Source: a virus
DNA length: 22,447 bases
Virus record (IMG/VR): IMGVR_UViG_3300047353_000006
Coordinates: 1-22,447 of that record
Strand: one strand, 5' to 3'
Below are positions 8,412 through 16,654 of the stretch, in pieces. The notes beneath the pieces are model-generated. The model was not told where the DNA came from and searched no databases. It was given only the letters and a program-made list of their open reading frames with translations. The translations under genes and the position numbers were made by a program. The stretch's first letter is position 1; the number at the start of each line of letters is the position of its first letter.

Positions 8412-8849
8412 TTAACTGATGCGGATTACAGCGTTACTTGCGTCTGCAGTTGGGAACACAATAGTGAAGTCACCGCTAGTTGAAGTAACAGTACCGCCGA
8501 AGTCAAACACTGCAACAGCTTTGTTGCCTTGTGAGACATTGTAGATGATTGCACCGTCTGCAGCAATACTCAAGTTAGTGAAAACTTCATCAGCGAAGTC
8601 TACAAAAACAGTATTACCAGACAAGGTAATGGTAGCACTATCAAGCGCCTGACCACCAGCAGTGTAGTTAGTACCTACTGCTTCATCTGTGTTACCTGTT
8701 ACGTCAGAGTAGTTAGTTGTGCCAACACCATAAGTGCCAGCTGGAGTAGCTTTGATCAGAGCAACATTAAGTGTGTCTGTATCCATGTCGTGAACACCCC
8801 CAAGAAGCTCTTGCTTGAAGCTGTTGCACATTGCAGTTGTAATAGCCAT
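8412..8849 (-). CDS. Small phage structural protein of the MAITTAMCNSFK family
   Basis: 145 residues, beginning MAITTAMCNSFKQELLGGVH and containing DTLNVALI, NYTAGGQAL and a beta-rich C-terminal half (FVDFADEVFTN, GAIIYN, AVAVFDFGG, FTIVFP). This pattern is widespread in tailed phages, usually near the capsid or tail genes, and is normally annotated as a hypothetical structural or minor tail protein. AAGGGA lies 9 nt before ATG 8849. It is the first gene after the terminator that follows the capsid gene, so it may be expressed at a different level from the capsid protein. Exact virion location is not known to me. Confidence 0.65.
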   Translation of the reverse strand: MAITTAMCNSFKQELLGGVHDMDTDTLNVALIKATPAGTYGVGTTNYSDVTGNTDEAVGTNYTAGGQALDSATITLSGNTVFVDFADEVFTNLSIAADGAIIYNVSQGNKAVAVFDFGGTVTSTSGDFTIVFPTADASNAVIRIS

Positions 8850-8869
8850 CTTGAGATGTCCCTTTATGT

Positions 8870-8908
8870 GTTAAGAAAGCACAAAGGGGCCAGCGTATAG
8901 CCAGCCCC
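8870..8908 (-). terminator. Intrinsic terminator after the major capsid gene
   Basis: On the minus strand GGGGCTGGC-TATAC-GCTGGCCCC forms a 9-bp stem (7 Watson-Crick and 2 G-U pairs in RNA) with a 5-nt loop, followed directly by TTTGTGCTTTCTT. It lies 13 nt downstream of the capsid stop codon. The T tract is interrupted, so partial read-through into the tail genes is likely. Confidence 0.75.
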
Positions 8909-8921
8909 AATGTTAAGCCGA

Positions 8922-9977
8922 TTAAGCAGCGTTGTAACGTGCAGTTACAAGTGCTTCTGGGCGGAGAATCTTGCGACCGTACAAGTGCATACCGCGAACA
9001 ATGTCAGCGAATGAATCTGGGTCACGGTAGTTCTCTACCTTGTTGATCTGCTCAGCAGATGCTACTGCATCGTCTTGACCAGCTACGATAACACCGTAGT
9101 TGTCATCCTGACCAGTTGTACCAGAAGTACCTGCGCCAGTACCAGCAGCGGGAAGGTTGTTGGAAATGTATACACGGAAGCCGTGGATGTTGTTCATTAC
9201 CAAACCGTTCATCAAGCCGGAACCACCAAAGTCTGCGTTCAACAGGCGTGAGTCTTCGTCTTTAAGTAGCTCTGCGAACACCGGGTCTACACAGACCCAA
9301 CGACCACGTGCGTCAACATTTGCTACATCCATCTGACGTGCCATACGTGAGATAAGCTGCAAAGGTGAAGCAGTAGTTGCGGAGAACGAAGTCGCACCAG
9401 GCAAACGTGGAGCCAGTGGGATGGAGTCACCTGTACCACCGGAGTCGGCAGTTGTGATGTTGTTCATGTCACCGATAGTCAGGTGGTTTGCTGTGAGCAA
9501 TTCACCAGTCAAGTTACCAGCTGTGTCATGCTGTGCATCACCAGAGGTAGTTGTGATCAGAACACCAGCAGTGGTGTGACCGGACAAGTAAGACAAAACG
9601 TCTGCGTCCATGGAGTCAGCCATCTTATATGCTGCGCGGTCAGCGGCGAGGCTAACGTAGTCAACATTGGAGAACTGATCTTCGATGTCATCCATTTTGA
9701 ATGCGAAGTAGTTGGCTTTGTCGATTGTCAGAGAGAAGTCTTCATCGTTCAACTTCTCAACAGAGATAGCTGTGTGACGCTCAAGAGCGTTGACAGTTAC
9801 ATCTGGTTCTTTCTGAATGCGAACCACATCGCCTTGGTTGGCGATCTCACCGAAGTAAGAGTTGTTTGTGATTGCGTTAGTTACAGCTGCCTTACGAAGG
9901 GCAATCTGTGCTTGTTTCGAGTAGATAATCGGGGAGAAGTTCCCGTTAAACCCACCGCTTGCGGAAGTAATAGCCAT
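8922..9977 (-). CDS. Major capsid protein (HK97-fold, podovirus type)
   Basis: 351 residues. The start is ATG 9977, with a strong AAGGAG 7 nt upstream; an in-frame reading extends 16 codons further but contains basic, capsid-unlike sequence and lacks such a site. The protein opens MAITSASGGFNGNFSPIIYS, then has a long helix, TNNSYFGEIANQGDVVRIQ, a segment LTIDKANYFAFKMDDIED, the helix YVSLAADRAAYKMADSMDAD, a variable middle, and the closing RGMHLYGRKILRPEAL, which is typical of marine podovirus capsid proteins. Location right after the scaffold-like gene, with its own long leader and a terminator behind it, is what a highly expressed capsid gene should look like. Confidence 0.88.
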   Translation of the reverse strand: MAITSASGGFNGNFSPIIYSKQAQIALRKAAVTNAITNNSYFGEIANQGDVVRIQKEPDVTVNALERHTAISVEKLNDEDFSLTIDKANYFAFKMDDIEDQFSNVDYVSLAADRAAYKMADSMDADVLSYLSGHTTAGVLITTTSGDAQHDTAGNLTGELLTANHLTIGDMNNITTADSGGTGDSIPLAPRLPGATSFSATTASPLQLISRMARQMDVANVDARGRWVCVDPVFAELLKDEDSRLLNADFGGSGLMNGLVMNNIHGFRVYISNNLPAAGTGAGTSGTTGQDDNYGVIVAGQDDAVASAEQINKVENYRDPDSFADIVRGMHLYGRKILRPEALVTARYNAA

Positions 9978-10141
9978 AATAATTCTCCTTATAGATATGG
10001 CGTGAGGTTTTACGCTACATACCAACTAAAGAGGCTCTTCATAGTAGGGTGGTCAGCTATGCTCTAAGGATGGCCGTCCGTTGAGCGCTGGGCCTATAGT
10101 CTGAGGTAGTTCTTTGATGTGGCTTTAGCTTAGTGAAAAGC

Positions 10142-10174
10142 ATGTACAGGCAGTTTATGCCTGACACTGTACAT
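10142..10174. repeat. Nested inverted repeat in the capsid leader
   Basis: Outer arms ATGTACAG (10142-10149) and CTGTACAT (10167-10174) are perfect 8-mers. Inside them CAGGCA (10147-10152) and TGCCTG (10158-10163) form an alternative perfect 6-bp hairpin with loop GTTTA. The two structures share bases and are mutually exclusive in part. There is no T tract, so it is not a standard terminator; a 5' stabilising stem or a protein-binding site are possible. Confidence 0.7.
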
Positions 10175-10181
10175 ACCTATA

Positions 10182-10209
10182 GTTGTATGCATCTTTGCTA
10201 AGATGTCAA
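10182..10209 (-). promoter_or_regulatory. Sigma70-like promoter for the capsid gene
   Basis: A perfect TTGACA -35 box at 10209-10204 lies immediately after the stop codon of the scaffold-like gene. With a 16-bp spacer it is followed by TACAAC at 10187-10182 (4 of 6 matches to TATAAT). It reads leftward into the capsid leader. The -10 box is weak. Confidence 0.45.
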
Positions 10210-11163
10210 CTATTTCTTTGACAAATCGTAAACAAATTTGCCATTACGTTGAGCTTCCATAATTTCGTCTGCTCGTTTCTCGTATTCTTTGATAGTCATC
10301 TTAGCAACCTGTGACTCACGTAAGTAAGATGAACTGTCTTCTGGCTCAGGTGCAGCAGAGCGTTTGCTCTTAACTGAACTTGCTGCAGCTTTATCTGAAG
10401 TGCTTGATCTCTTTGTAACAATACCAGTATCAGCTTTGTAGAGGTCAATCACACGAGCTACAGACTTAGCATCATCCGTGTTTTCGTAGAGAGCATCCTG
10501 TACCCACTTAGGCTGGTTATCTGCCCATGTATGAAAAGCATCGTCTTCACGGATAGATACAAAGTCTGGGTGTATCTGCGTTAGCTCAGCTTCTGCCTTT
10601 TCACGTTTAGCTGTAGAGCGCAACGCTTCAATCTCTGCTAGACGTGCATCCAAAGTAGATGACTTCTTGTCGGCTTCTTTCGCAGCAATAGCTTCTACAA
10701 TGCCTGCAATGTCTGGGTATTTCTTAGCCCAAGCGTCAATCTCTTCTTCCGACTTAGGGAGTACAAGCTCATTCTTTGCAGCTGACTCTAGTTGTTTCTC
10801 TAGCTTTTCAAGCTTAGCAGTGAAATCTTTCTCTTTCTCCTGCATGTGTCGGCGTAGATCACCGTACCGTTTCTTGAAGTTTTTCTCTTCACCGCTTAGC
10901 TCAGCATCCTCTTCTTGTGCTTCAGCTTGTGGTTCTTCTTCTTGTTTGGTACGACTCTCTGCCTGAACTTGGGGTTCGCTAGGCTCTGAGCTATCGGGTT
11001 CCGCTTCAACAGCCTCTTCCGTTTCATCTGTATCGCCACGTGCTTGTTTCAGCAGTGCCTCTAGTTCTTCTTCATCACGCTTAACACGTGCTGCGTTTCG
11101 TTGGTGTGAAGCTGATGTAGTTTGGATCAACTTCGTTTCAATCTCTTGAGGCTCTGATATCAT
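10210..11163 (-). CDS. Capsid scaffolding-like protein
   Basis: 317 residues, highly charged, Glu/Ala/Lys rich, without Cys. Residues about 20-90 are acidic and low-complexity; about 93-130 form a coiled coil (FKKRYGDLRRHMQEKEKDFT...). A conserved middle contains KSEEEIDAWAKKYPDIAGIV and HPDFVSIREDDAFHTWADNQ, which I associate with scaffold proteins of marine podoviruses. The C-terminus has basic clusters (SVKSKRSAAPEPED) and ends NGKFVYDLSKK, as expected for the capsid-binding end of a scaffold. ATG 11163 has AAGGAG 6 nt upstream. Position directly before the capsid gene supports the role: guiding procapsid assembly, then leaving or being degraded. Confidence 0.75.
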   Translation of the reverse strand: MISEPQEIETKLIQTTSASHQRNAARVKRDEEELEALLKQARGDTDETEEAVEAEPDSSEPSEPQVQAESRTKQEEEPQAEAQEEDAELSGEEKNFKKRYGDLRRHMQEKEKDFTAKLEKLEKQLESAAKNELVLPKSEEEIDAWAKKYPDIAGIVEAIAAKEADKKSSTLDARLAEIEALRSTAKREKAEAELTQIHPDFVSIREDDAFHTWADNQPKWVQDALYENTDDAKSVARVIDLYKADTGIVTKRSSTSDKAAASSVKSKRSAAPEPEDSSSYLRESQVAKMTIKEYEKRADEIMEAQRNGKFVYDLSKK

Positions 11164-11228
11164 GTTATACTCCTTATGATGGGGCCAGCCTTAGCTGGGT
11201 AGCCTTATAGTTATTGGATAGTTTGTAG
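11164..11228 (-). other. Short spacer with a small hairpin
   Basis: 65-nt gap between the 507-residue protein gene and the scaffold-like gene. It contains CCAGC (11185-11189) and GCTGG (11194-11198) around a 4-nt loop, and the scaffold ribosome binding site. No T tract follows the stem. The minus strand also has AACTATAAGG, close to the ACTATAGG boxes of the capsid leader. Confidence 0.45.
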
Positions 11229-12752
11229 TTACTTCTTCTTCTTTTTACGTTTCTTAGTTACAAGAGCACCTTTGTTTAGACCATCTTCATCAGCGCCTAC
11301 TGTAAACGAACCACCACCAGGTGTGCTATATGTAGTTTCTGTTACGCTACTGCCACTTGGGTCTGTTGTAGTGCTACTGCTTATGGGTGTATAAGTATTG
11401 CTGTCGTTGTTGCCGCTATCACGTACCCATGCTGGTTGTGATCGTCTTGCTTCCGCAGCTGCAATCTCAGCCTCTCGTGCTTCAATCTCTGCTAATCTTT
11501 TGCGAGAAGCCTCAGCCCTTTCTTGCGTAGCTTCAAAATTAGACTGTATTGTTTCTGCGTATGGAGTTGGACCTTGGTCATAAGGCGTTGTAACATCCCC
11601 AGCAACTACCTCTGGAGTGTATGGCTCAGGTTTTTCAGCCTCATACCTATCAAACTCACCATCAGTAGCATCTTCTGCCTTAGCTTTCTCAAGTGCTGCT
11701 GCCTCTTCCTCATTCTCTGGGAAGAACTCATCCTTCAGTGCACCAAACACACGTTTGATCAAACCAGGTTTTTCTTCTTTAGATGCTTTTAGCAAACCTT
11801 CAAGAACAGCTTTGTCTGAAGTAGAAGTAGCTTTATCATTAACCCTACGCTCAATCTCATTCTCTAAACGTCTTGCACTATCCATCATAGCACCTTTTAT
11901 GAAGAGACCCATGATTGGGTTTATAGCACCGACAGCAATAGCTACTCCAGTCATCTTAGAGGACTGCTGCTCTTCCAGCATATTTGCAATCTCTTCTGTG
12001 GTAAGCTCTGCATAGTTAACAGCTTTTGGCATAGGTGCGCTATAGCCACCGCCGCCATTCCCACCGCCAGATACAATCTGAGGTGCAGGCTGTGCTGTTG
12101 TCGTACCTACAGAATCTTGGTAGTTTGTTTTCTCTTGTAGCGTATAGCCTGGTGGGATAGTTGTCTGAGGCTTACCATCAATGAACGTGATGAAAATAGT
12201 GTGACCTGCTTCATTCTTGTAAGAGCGAACCTCTACAGTAGGCATATCACCAGCTGATTCATAGCCTGTGCTAATACCTTCAGCACCTAAGCCCAGCGCA
12301 CCCATCTCATCATAACCTTCGTCACCGGGGGAAAGAGCATAGCCACCTGATCCAGTGTAGCCACCTATAGCCATTTCCATAGGTTGTCCATCATCTTCTA
12401 CTTCTAGCTCAGAGATGTCAAACATCATGTCATCTTCTGGTTCAATGATTTCCATACCACCTACGGGTTCACCTCCAATGCGTCCGTTCTCTTCCATGTC
12501 TTGATAGCCGAACTTAGCTTTAGCGCGTAGGTCTTCAAAGTACTTAACACCATAGTAACGTACTACGTCAGCAGGTACAACATACTCACCTTCACTTAGT
12601 TGTGCAGGGATGTCATCTCGTACTTCCTCTGGCATAGAACCTAATGGTACTTCGTTACCAGACACAGGGTCAATACCTTGAGTGTTTTCAGGTACTGTGT
12701 CTAAGTCTAGAGCGCCACCTTCTGCGAAGGCCATTTCCATCTGTTTATCCAT
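11229..12752 (-). CDS. Hypothetical head-module protein with a conserved SEGEYVVPADVV segment
   Basis: 507 residues. A conserved segment at about 46-76 (DDIPAQLSEGEYVVPADVV, then RYYGVKYFEDLR) is widespread in phage proteins encoded near the portal. The following 80-240 region is acidic and Gly-rich; residues about 267-290 form a hydrophobic stretch (MTGVAIAVGAINPIMGLFIK), then comes an acidic coiled-coil-like part and a Lys/Arg-only tail at 500-507. The ATG at 12752 overlaps the upstream gene by 8 nt. The hydrophobic segment in a large head-module protein would fit a virion protein that reaches the membrane during DNA entry, but this is inference. I do not recognise a named function. Confidence 0.6.
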   Translation of the reverse strand: MDKQMEMAFAEGGALDLDTVPENTQGIDPVSGNEVPLGSMPEEVRDDIPAQLSEGEYVVPADVVRYYGVKYFEDLRAKAKFGYQDMEENGRIGGEPVGGMEIIEPEDDMMFDISELEVEDDGQPMEMAIGGYTGSGGYALSPGDEGYDEMGALGLGAEGISTGYESAGDMPTVEVRSYKNEAGHTIFITFIDGKPQTTIPPGYTLQEKTNYQDSVGTTTAQPAPQIVSGGGNGGGGYSAPMPKAVNYAELTTEEIANMLEEQQSSKMTGVAIAVGAINPIMGLFIKGAMMDSARRLENEIERRVNDKATSTSDKAVLEGLLKASKEEKPGLIKRVFGALKDEFFPENEEEAAALEKAKAEDATDGEFDRYEAEKPEPYTPEVVAGDVTTPYDQGPTPYAETIQSNFEATQERAEASRKRLAEIEAREAEIAAAEARRSQPAWVRDSGNNDSNTYTPISSSTTTDPSGSSVTETTYSTPGGGSFTVGADEDGLNKGALVTKKRKKKKK

Positions 12753-12933
12753 TTACTTTGTCCCTCAAGTACTGTAGTTGACGTAGCGCACGTATAGCAC
12801 CCTGATGTCTATGCAGTTCTGCAGTATCTGTAATGTTCTCCATACTGCGGTGCTGTGCGGAAATACGCTCCTCTAACTCAGAGAGGAACGCTTCCCACGT
12901 AGATGTAGTGTTTACAAAGCTCTTAAGCGACAT
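12745..12933 (-). CDS. Small helical protein encoded after the portal
   Basis: 62 residues from ATG 12933, which overlaps the 3' end of the portal gene by 11 nt; a GTG start 7 codons upstream is also in frame. The sequence is nearly all helical (TWEAFLSELEERISAQHRSM, then ELHRHQGAIRALRQLQYLRD). The pattern W..FL..L...I...HR..E.......L.R.QG...ALR.L..LRD..N is common in short proteins that follow portal genes in many phages. Function unknown to me. The tight overlap on both sides suggests translation together with the portal. Confidence 0.65.
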   Translation of the reverse strand: MSLKSFVNTTSTWEAFLSELEERISAQHRSMENITDTAELHRHQGAIRALRQLQYLRDKVNG

Positions 12934-15052
12934 TACCGCTGAATCCTTGCTCACCCGGTGTAGGTGCTGTACCCATGCCTATCTGACCACCGCCGCCACC
13001 TGATGTGTCCTGTACGCCTCCCTGAGGCGCTTGTGGTGCCTGTTGGCCTCCTTCAGGTGCTGGGACACCCTGTGGGCCTTCTGGTGGCTGTGCTGGCTGC
13101 TGAAAGCCTTTGAGGATCTCAGCTTGGATAGCAGCATCCTGCATAGAGTTAGTAACCTTGTCTGGGTCAAGATCCATAGACTTAGCAATCTCACGAATGA
13201 TGTAGTCCATCTTAGCGAAGGGAGCTAATACTGGGTTCTGTGCAACCTGCAAGAACTGCATCAAGCGTTGTGACCGTACTTCGTTAGCCATCAAGCTCTC
13301 TGTACCAGATGCATGTACCTCTAAGTCACCACGAATTTGCTCATCAAAGTCAAACTGCATGTTGAAAGAGAAGAATGCTTTACCTAAGGGGCGAAGCAGA
13401 TAGTCATCTACGTTCTTAACTACCGTCCGAATACTACCGTTAGCAGCAGACATAAGCATAGAAATACCAGAAGCTGTACGCCCAACGCCAGATACTCCGG
13501 TTTGTCCGTGAGCAAAGCTAGGGAATCCAGTACTCTCATCTGCTAGAACTCGTGCCTTATCAAAGAGTTGCATGTTCTCTTGTGCTACGTTGGGGAACTT
13601 GGTGCCGAAGATAGCCTGACCGGGTGCACCCCCAGCCCTGCGAAACACCTTGCCGGGATACACAGATAGGTCTTGCCCCGGTGTCAGGTTAGTCTCATCG
13701 ACTTCAATGATAAGATTACCAGATAGTGCAGCGTTGTCAATAGCCATACGCATAAAGCCATTCATCAAAGTCTGCGTGTCATCCATGTTCTCAGCAATAC
13801 CTACGCCAAAGAAGCTGTAGGGGTTATGCTCGTAAGGAACAGCGTAGTAAGGGATACGTGTAGGCTTGAAAGGATTAAGTACAAAGCGTAGTACTTCACC
13901 GTTACATACCCATACGTTACAGTTAACCTCGTCTAAGTCTTTCAACTCACTAGGTATTTTAACTCCATGCTCTTCTAGTAGCTCTGTATCTACGAAGCCC
14001 CAGAACTCAAGTACTTCCCAACGCTCAGAAGATGGCTGTGTATCGTCATCCTCCATAGTCATTTCCCAGTACTTCTGAATGTAGTCCGGCCCTTTATCTA
14101 CAGCCATTTGAACTGAGTCAGACATAAAGTAGGGGCGGTTTTTCAAAGAGCGTAGCTGTGTGCGAGACATCTTATGACGTTCAACAGTATACTCTGCATC
14201 ATTCATAGACTTAGCTTCTGGGTCTGGGTAGAAATCCCAAGAAGAAACATGGCTACACTCAGGTACAGTTTTTACCAGAGGGTCATACTCACCATCGTCA
14301 TTCCAGTTAGGGTATTCCTTATCTACAGCGAATGGGCCTTTCATGACACCTGTGCCAAGTAGAGCCATCTCAAATGCCATAGATCGTAGATGTGTAGAAG
14401 CACCAGACTCTTGTAGCTGATCGTGGATCTTCTTCTCCATTTTCTTAGCTGCAATCATAGCAGGGTGAAACGATACAGTAGATGGTGTAGTTCCGTCACC
14501 TTCGATAATCTTATCAGATACAGCTTCAAGCTTGCTGTTAAGCCCAGCCATACGAGCTTGCAGATCCATGAGTGTCTCACCAGGTTTCAGTGTAGTGTCA
14601 CCACTGATGAGATACGGACTAGCAGGTTTTTCTTCTGTTACAGGCTTAAGTGCATCTCCTGCAGCCTGAGCTTTAGGATCAATGTTGATATGCACCGCTT
14701 CTGCTACACCATCAGGTAATACAGAAGGATTAACAGACAGGGGGAACTTGTTGTTGCCAAAGAGTACGTCTACGATCTGACCGTATGCAGCAAGTGTCTT
14801 AGTCTTAGTAACCTTAACAAATACCCGCGACTTCTCAGTATCTGTAAACGACACGTCATTACCGTAGATACCACGGTAGTTACGATATGCTTTCAGCCAG
14901 CGTTGTTCGTCTGCGTAACGAGAGTCTTCTGCTCGTTTGTATCGCTCCTGTACAAAAGCTACTACACTATCTTTACGTTCAAAGATACTGTCCGTACTGT
15001 CTTCTGCAGCTACGACTTCATCTGTCTCAAACATTTCTTCTTGTTCTGCCAT
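12923..15052 (-). CDS. Portal protein
   Basis: 709 residues, the size range of podovirus portals. N-terminal acidic segment, then helical region with WLKAYRNYRGIYGND and the TKTKTLAAYGQIVDVLFGNN segment; a central wing region with WEVLEFWGFVDTELLEEHG, CNVWVCNGEVLRFVLNPF and IPYYAVPYEHNPYSFFGVGI; then MDDTQTLMNGFMRMAIDNAA and TASGISMLMSAANGSIRTVV, which are typical of the stem and crown of portals. The last about 60 residues are a Pro/Gln/Gly-rich tail. The portal is the dodecameric ring at the capsid vertex through which DNA is packaged and ejected. ATG 15052 follows the terminase stop by 3 nt, the standard order. Confidence 0.85.
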   Translation of the reverse strand: MAEQEEMFETDEVVAAEDSTDSIFERKDSVVAFVQERYKRAEDSRYADEQRWLKAYRNYRGIYGNDVSFTDTEKSRVFVKVTKTKTLAAYGQIVDVLFGNNKFPLSVNPSVLPDGVAEAVHINIDPKAQAAGDALKPVTEEKPASPYLISGDTTLKPGETLMDLQARMAGLNSKLEAVSDKIIEGDGTTPSTVSFHPAMIAAKKMEKKIHDQLQESGASTHLRSMAFEMALLGTGVMKGPFAVDKEYPNWNDDGEYDPLVKTVPECSHVSSWDFYPDPEAKSMNDAEYTVERHKMSRTQLRSLKNRPYFMSDSVQMAVDKGPDYIQKYWEMTMEDDDTQPSSERWEVLEFWGFVDTELLEEHGVKIPSELKDLDEVNCNVWVCNGEVLRFVLNPFKPTRIPYYAVPYEHNPYSFFGVGIAENMDDTQTLMNGFMRMAIDNAALSGNLIIEVDETNLTPGQDLSVYPGKVFRRAGGAPGQAIFGTKFPNVAQENMQLFDKARVLADESTGFPSFAHGQTGVSGVGRTASGISMLMSAANGSIRTVVKNVDDYLLRPLGKAFFSFNMQFDFDEQIRGDLEVHASGTESLMANEVRSQRLMQFLQVAQNPVLAPFAKMDYIIREIAKSMDLDPDKVTNSMQDAAIQAEILKGFQQPAQPPEGPQGVPAPEGGQQAPQAPQGGVQDTSGGGGGQIGMGTAPTPGEQGFSGNVA

Positions 15053-15055
15053 GCG

Positions 15056-16654
15056 TTAATACCCGAATGTTGTGTCACTAGCTTGGAAGCCTGTGCGCTG
15101 TGTTGCTGGGTTGAAGTCCCATATGCTGCTGCGAGGACGTGTCATAACACCGTAACGTAAAGCATCGTACAAGTGATCCTCTGCGTGAGTGTCTACATCT
15201 TCTGGGTTTCTTTTGTCCAGAGGAATGCTTGGTATCTGCGCAATAGTATTTGTGCAGTTGTTCATGAATACTAGGCGAGGCTTCTCAGTGAACTCATCTA
15301 CCTGTAAACGCCTGTGTATTTCGTTTTTACCTGCGACACGAGAGCCTCTTGAGCGATCTGATGGACGCCAGCGGCAACCCTTCATAATCATTTGCTCAGC
15401 TAGTGATGGCCCCGTGTCGCCACGGTTGTGCCACAAAGAAGAGTCTAGCACCCCGTATCTGATTCCGCCATCGTGTTTCTCTAAGTCTAAGATCATATCT
15501 GCTAGATCAGTAGCTGTAACCTTAGAACAATATAGCTCTCTGTAAATAACGAGTTGCTCGTCTGGTGCAACAGCAAACCAGAGAACTCCCGTATAAGATC
15601 CGTAGCCGTAGTCGCAAGCTCTAAACTTAGCCCAGTTATCGGGAACTTCAAAAGCGTCAATGACATGGTGGCTTCTGTCAAACTCTGGGAATGCGGCTCC
15701 ATCGTTGATATCCCAATTACCTTCTAGGAGTTGTTTTCTTTGATGCTCCGGTAGTGATAAGAGCATCGCTTCATAGTCGCCTGCATCCGCAAGGTAGGGG
15801 TTATCGAAGAGTGACGCAGGAATAAACCTACGCTTAAACAGCGGCTGACCTGCTTTACTGTGTCCCTCAGGATAAGTGATAGTGTCGCCTGTTTCAACAT
15901 TTGTAGCCCAAAAAGATTTATTCGCTGGGCCAGGATCAATGAACATCTTCTTAACCCACTGATGTCCACTTCCGCCTGGGTTGGTAGTAGCCCTCATGTA
16001 CAAACCTAAGTGCTGGGCTGAGCTACGTAAACGAGATCTCATGTAGTCCCAAGCATAAGGTGAAGACCATTGTGTAAGTTCGTCAAACCCTATCCAGTTA
16101 AACGCCTGCCCTTGGTAGCGAGTAACATCTGTATCTTTATCCAAGTATGACATCCAGAGACGACCACCCCTTGGGCTAGTCCACTGTGATTTTCTTTCTG
16201 ACCACTTGATTCCTGGTATGGCACGTGGGTATAGCTCCTGTGACTTCTGAATAAGTTCTCTTAGTTCTTCTGTAGTGTGACGTACAAGTAGACCTGAGAA
16301 GTTAGGATCGTTCAACCCATGAAGTGGGTCTGCAAGCATGGCGTAAGACTTACCACCACCAGCGGCACCACCATAAAGTACTTCACGCTCTGACGAACTC
16401 AGGAATGAAGTTTGAGGGCCGGGGTTGGGCTTGAACACGATCTCTTGTGCTACATCCACATCATACTCAGGAGCGACTACCTGTGCAGGAACAGTCTCCC
16501 GATCAGGGGTAGCTACCTGTTCAACTACTTTTGCCGGACTCTGCGTATGCCCCGACCCCTTGGCTTTCGAGCTTCTCGATTTCCTCAAGGGTTTCTTGGA
16601 GCCACTGGGCAAGCTTGCGTTTAGTTGCAGCTGCTTTTTTACGTCTTTGCTCAA
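15056..16654 (-). CDS. terL: Terminase large subunit (packaging ATPase and nuclease)
   Basis: 532 residues if the TTG at 16654 is the start. Walker A is GGAAGGGKS at 95-103, Walker B WIGFDE at 187-192, and an ATPase coupling segment ATTNPGG at 222-228. The RNase H-like nuclease shows acidic residues at CDYG (Asp348), LDSS (Asp404) and EDHLYDALRYG (Asp493/Asp497). It cuts concatemeric DNA and drives it into the procapsid through the portal. The first about 65 residues are low-complexity, basic and overlap the upstream HTH gene by 134 nt, so the true start may lie further in (for example GTG near codon 66). No ATG exists before the ATPase domain. The catalytic core is beyond doubt. Confidence 0.93.
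   Translation of the reverse strand: MSKDVKKQLQLNASLPSGSKKPLRKSRSSKAKGSGHTQSPAKVVEQVATPDRETVPAQVVAPEYDVDVAQEIVFKPNPGPQTSFLSSSEREVLYGGAAGGGKSYAMLADPLHGLNDPNFSGLLVRHTTEELRELIQKSQELYPRAIPGIKWSERKSQWTSPRGGRLWMSYLDKDTDVTRYQGQAFNWIGFDELTQWSSPYAWDYMRSRLRSSAQHLGLYMRATTNPGGSGHQWVKKMFIDPGPANKSFWATNVETGDTITYPEGHSKAGQPLFKRRFIPASLFDNPYLADAGDYEAMLLSLPEHQRKQLLEGNWDINDGAAFPEFDRSHHVIDAFEVPDNWAKFRACDYGYGSYTGVLWFAVAPDEQLVIYRELYCSKVTATDLADMILDLEKHDGGIRYGVLDSSLWHNRGDTGPSLAEQMIMKGCRWRPSDRSRGSRVAGKNEIHRRLQVDEFTEKPRLVFMNNCTNTIAQIPSIPLDKRNPEDVDTHAEDHLYDALRYGVMTRPRSSIWDFNPATQRTGFQASDTTFGY

Larger units (their letters stand above)
9978..10209 (-). promoter_or_regulatory. 232-nt leader upstream of the capsid gene
   Basis: This is one of the few gene-free spacers in the structural block. 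Read on the minus strand it starts with a sigma70-like promoter, then a strong nested inverted repeat, two copies of ACTATAGG (plus-strand CCTATAGT at 10093-10100 and 10176-10183) and ends with the capsid ribosome binding site. No reading frame worth reporting is present. The region probably provides extra capsid transcription, messenger stability, or both. Confidence 0.6.

Noticed and set aside
9483-10067. 194-codon open frame on the plus strand
   Set aside because: It lies antisense to the capsid gene, has a Cys/Val-rich, low-quality composition and no ribosome binding site or neighbours on that strand.
10667-10966. 99-codon plus-strand frame rich in Ser, Phe and Cys
   Set aside because: Antisense shadow of the scaffold-like coiled coil.
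11185-11198. Hairpin CCAGC/GCTGG before the scaffold-like gene as terminator
   Set aside because: Only 5 bp and no T tract.
11617-12015. 132-codon plus-strand frame rich in Ser, Ala and Phe
   Set aside because: Antisense to the Glu/Ala/Lys-rich 507-residue protein; the composition is what reverse reading of acidic codons gives.
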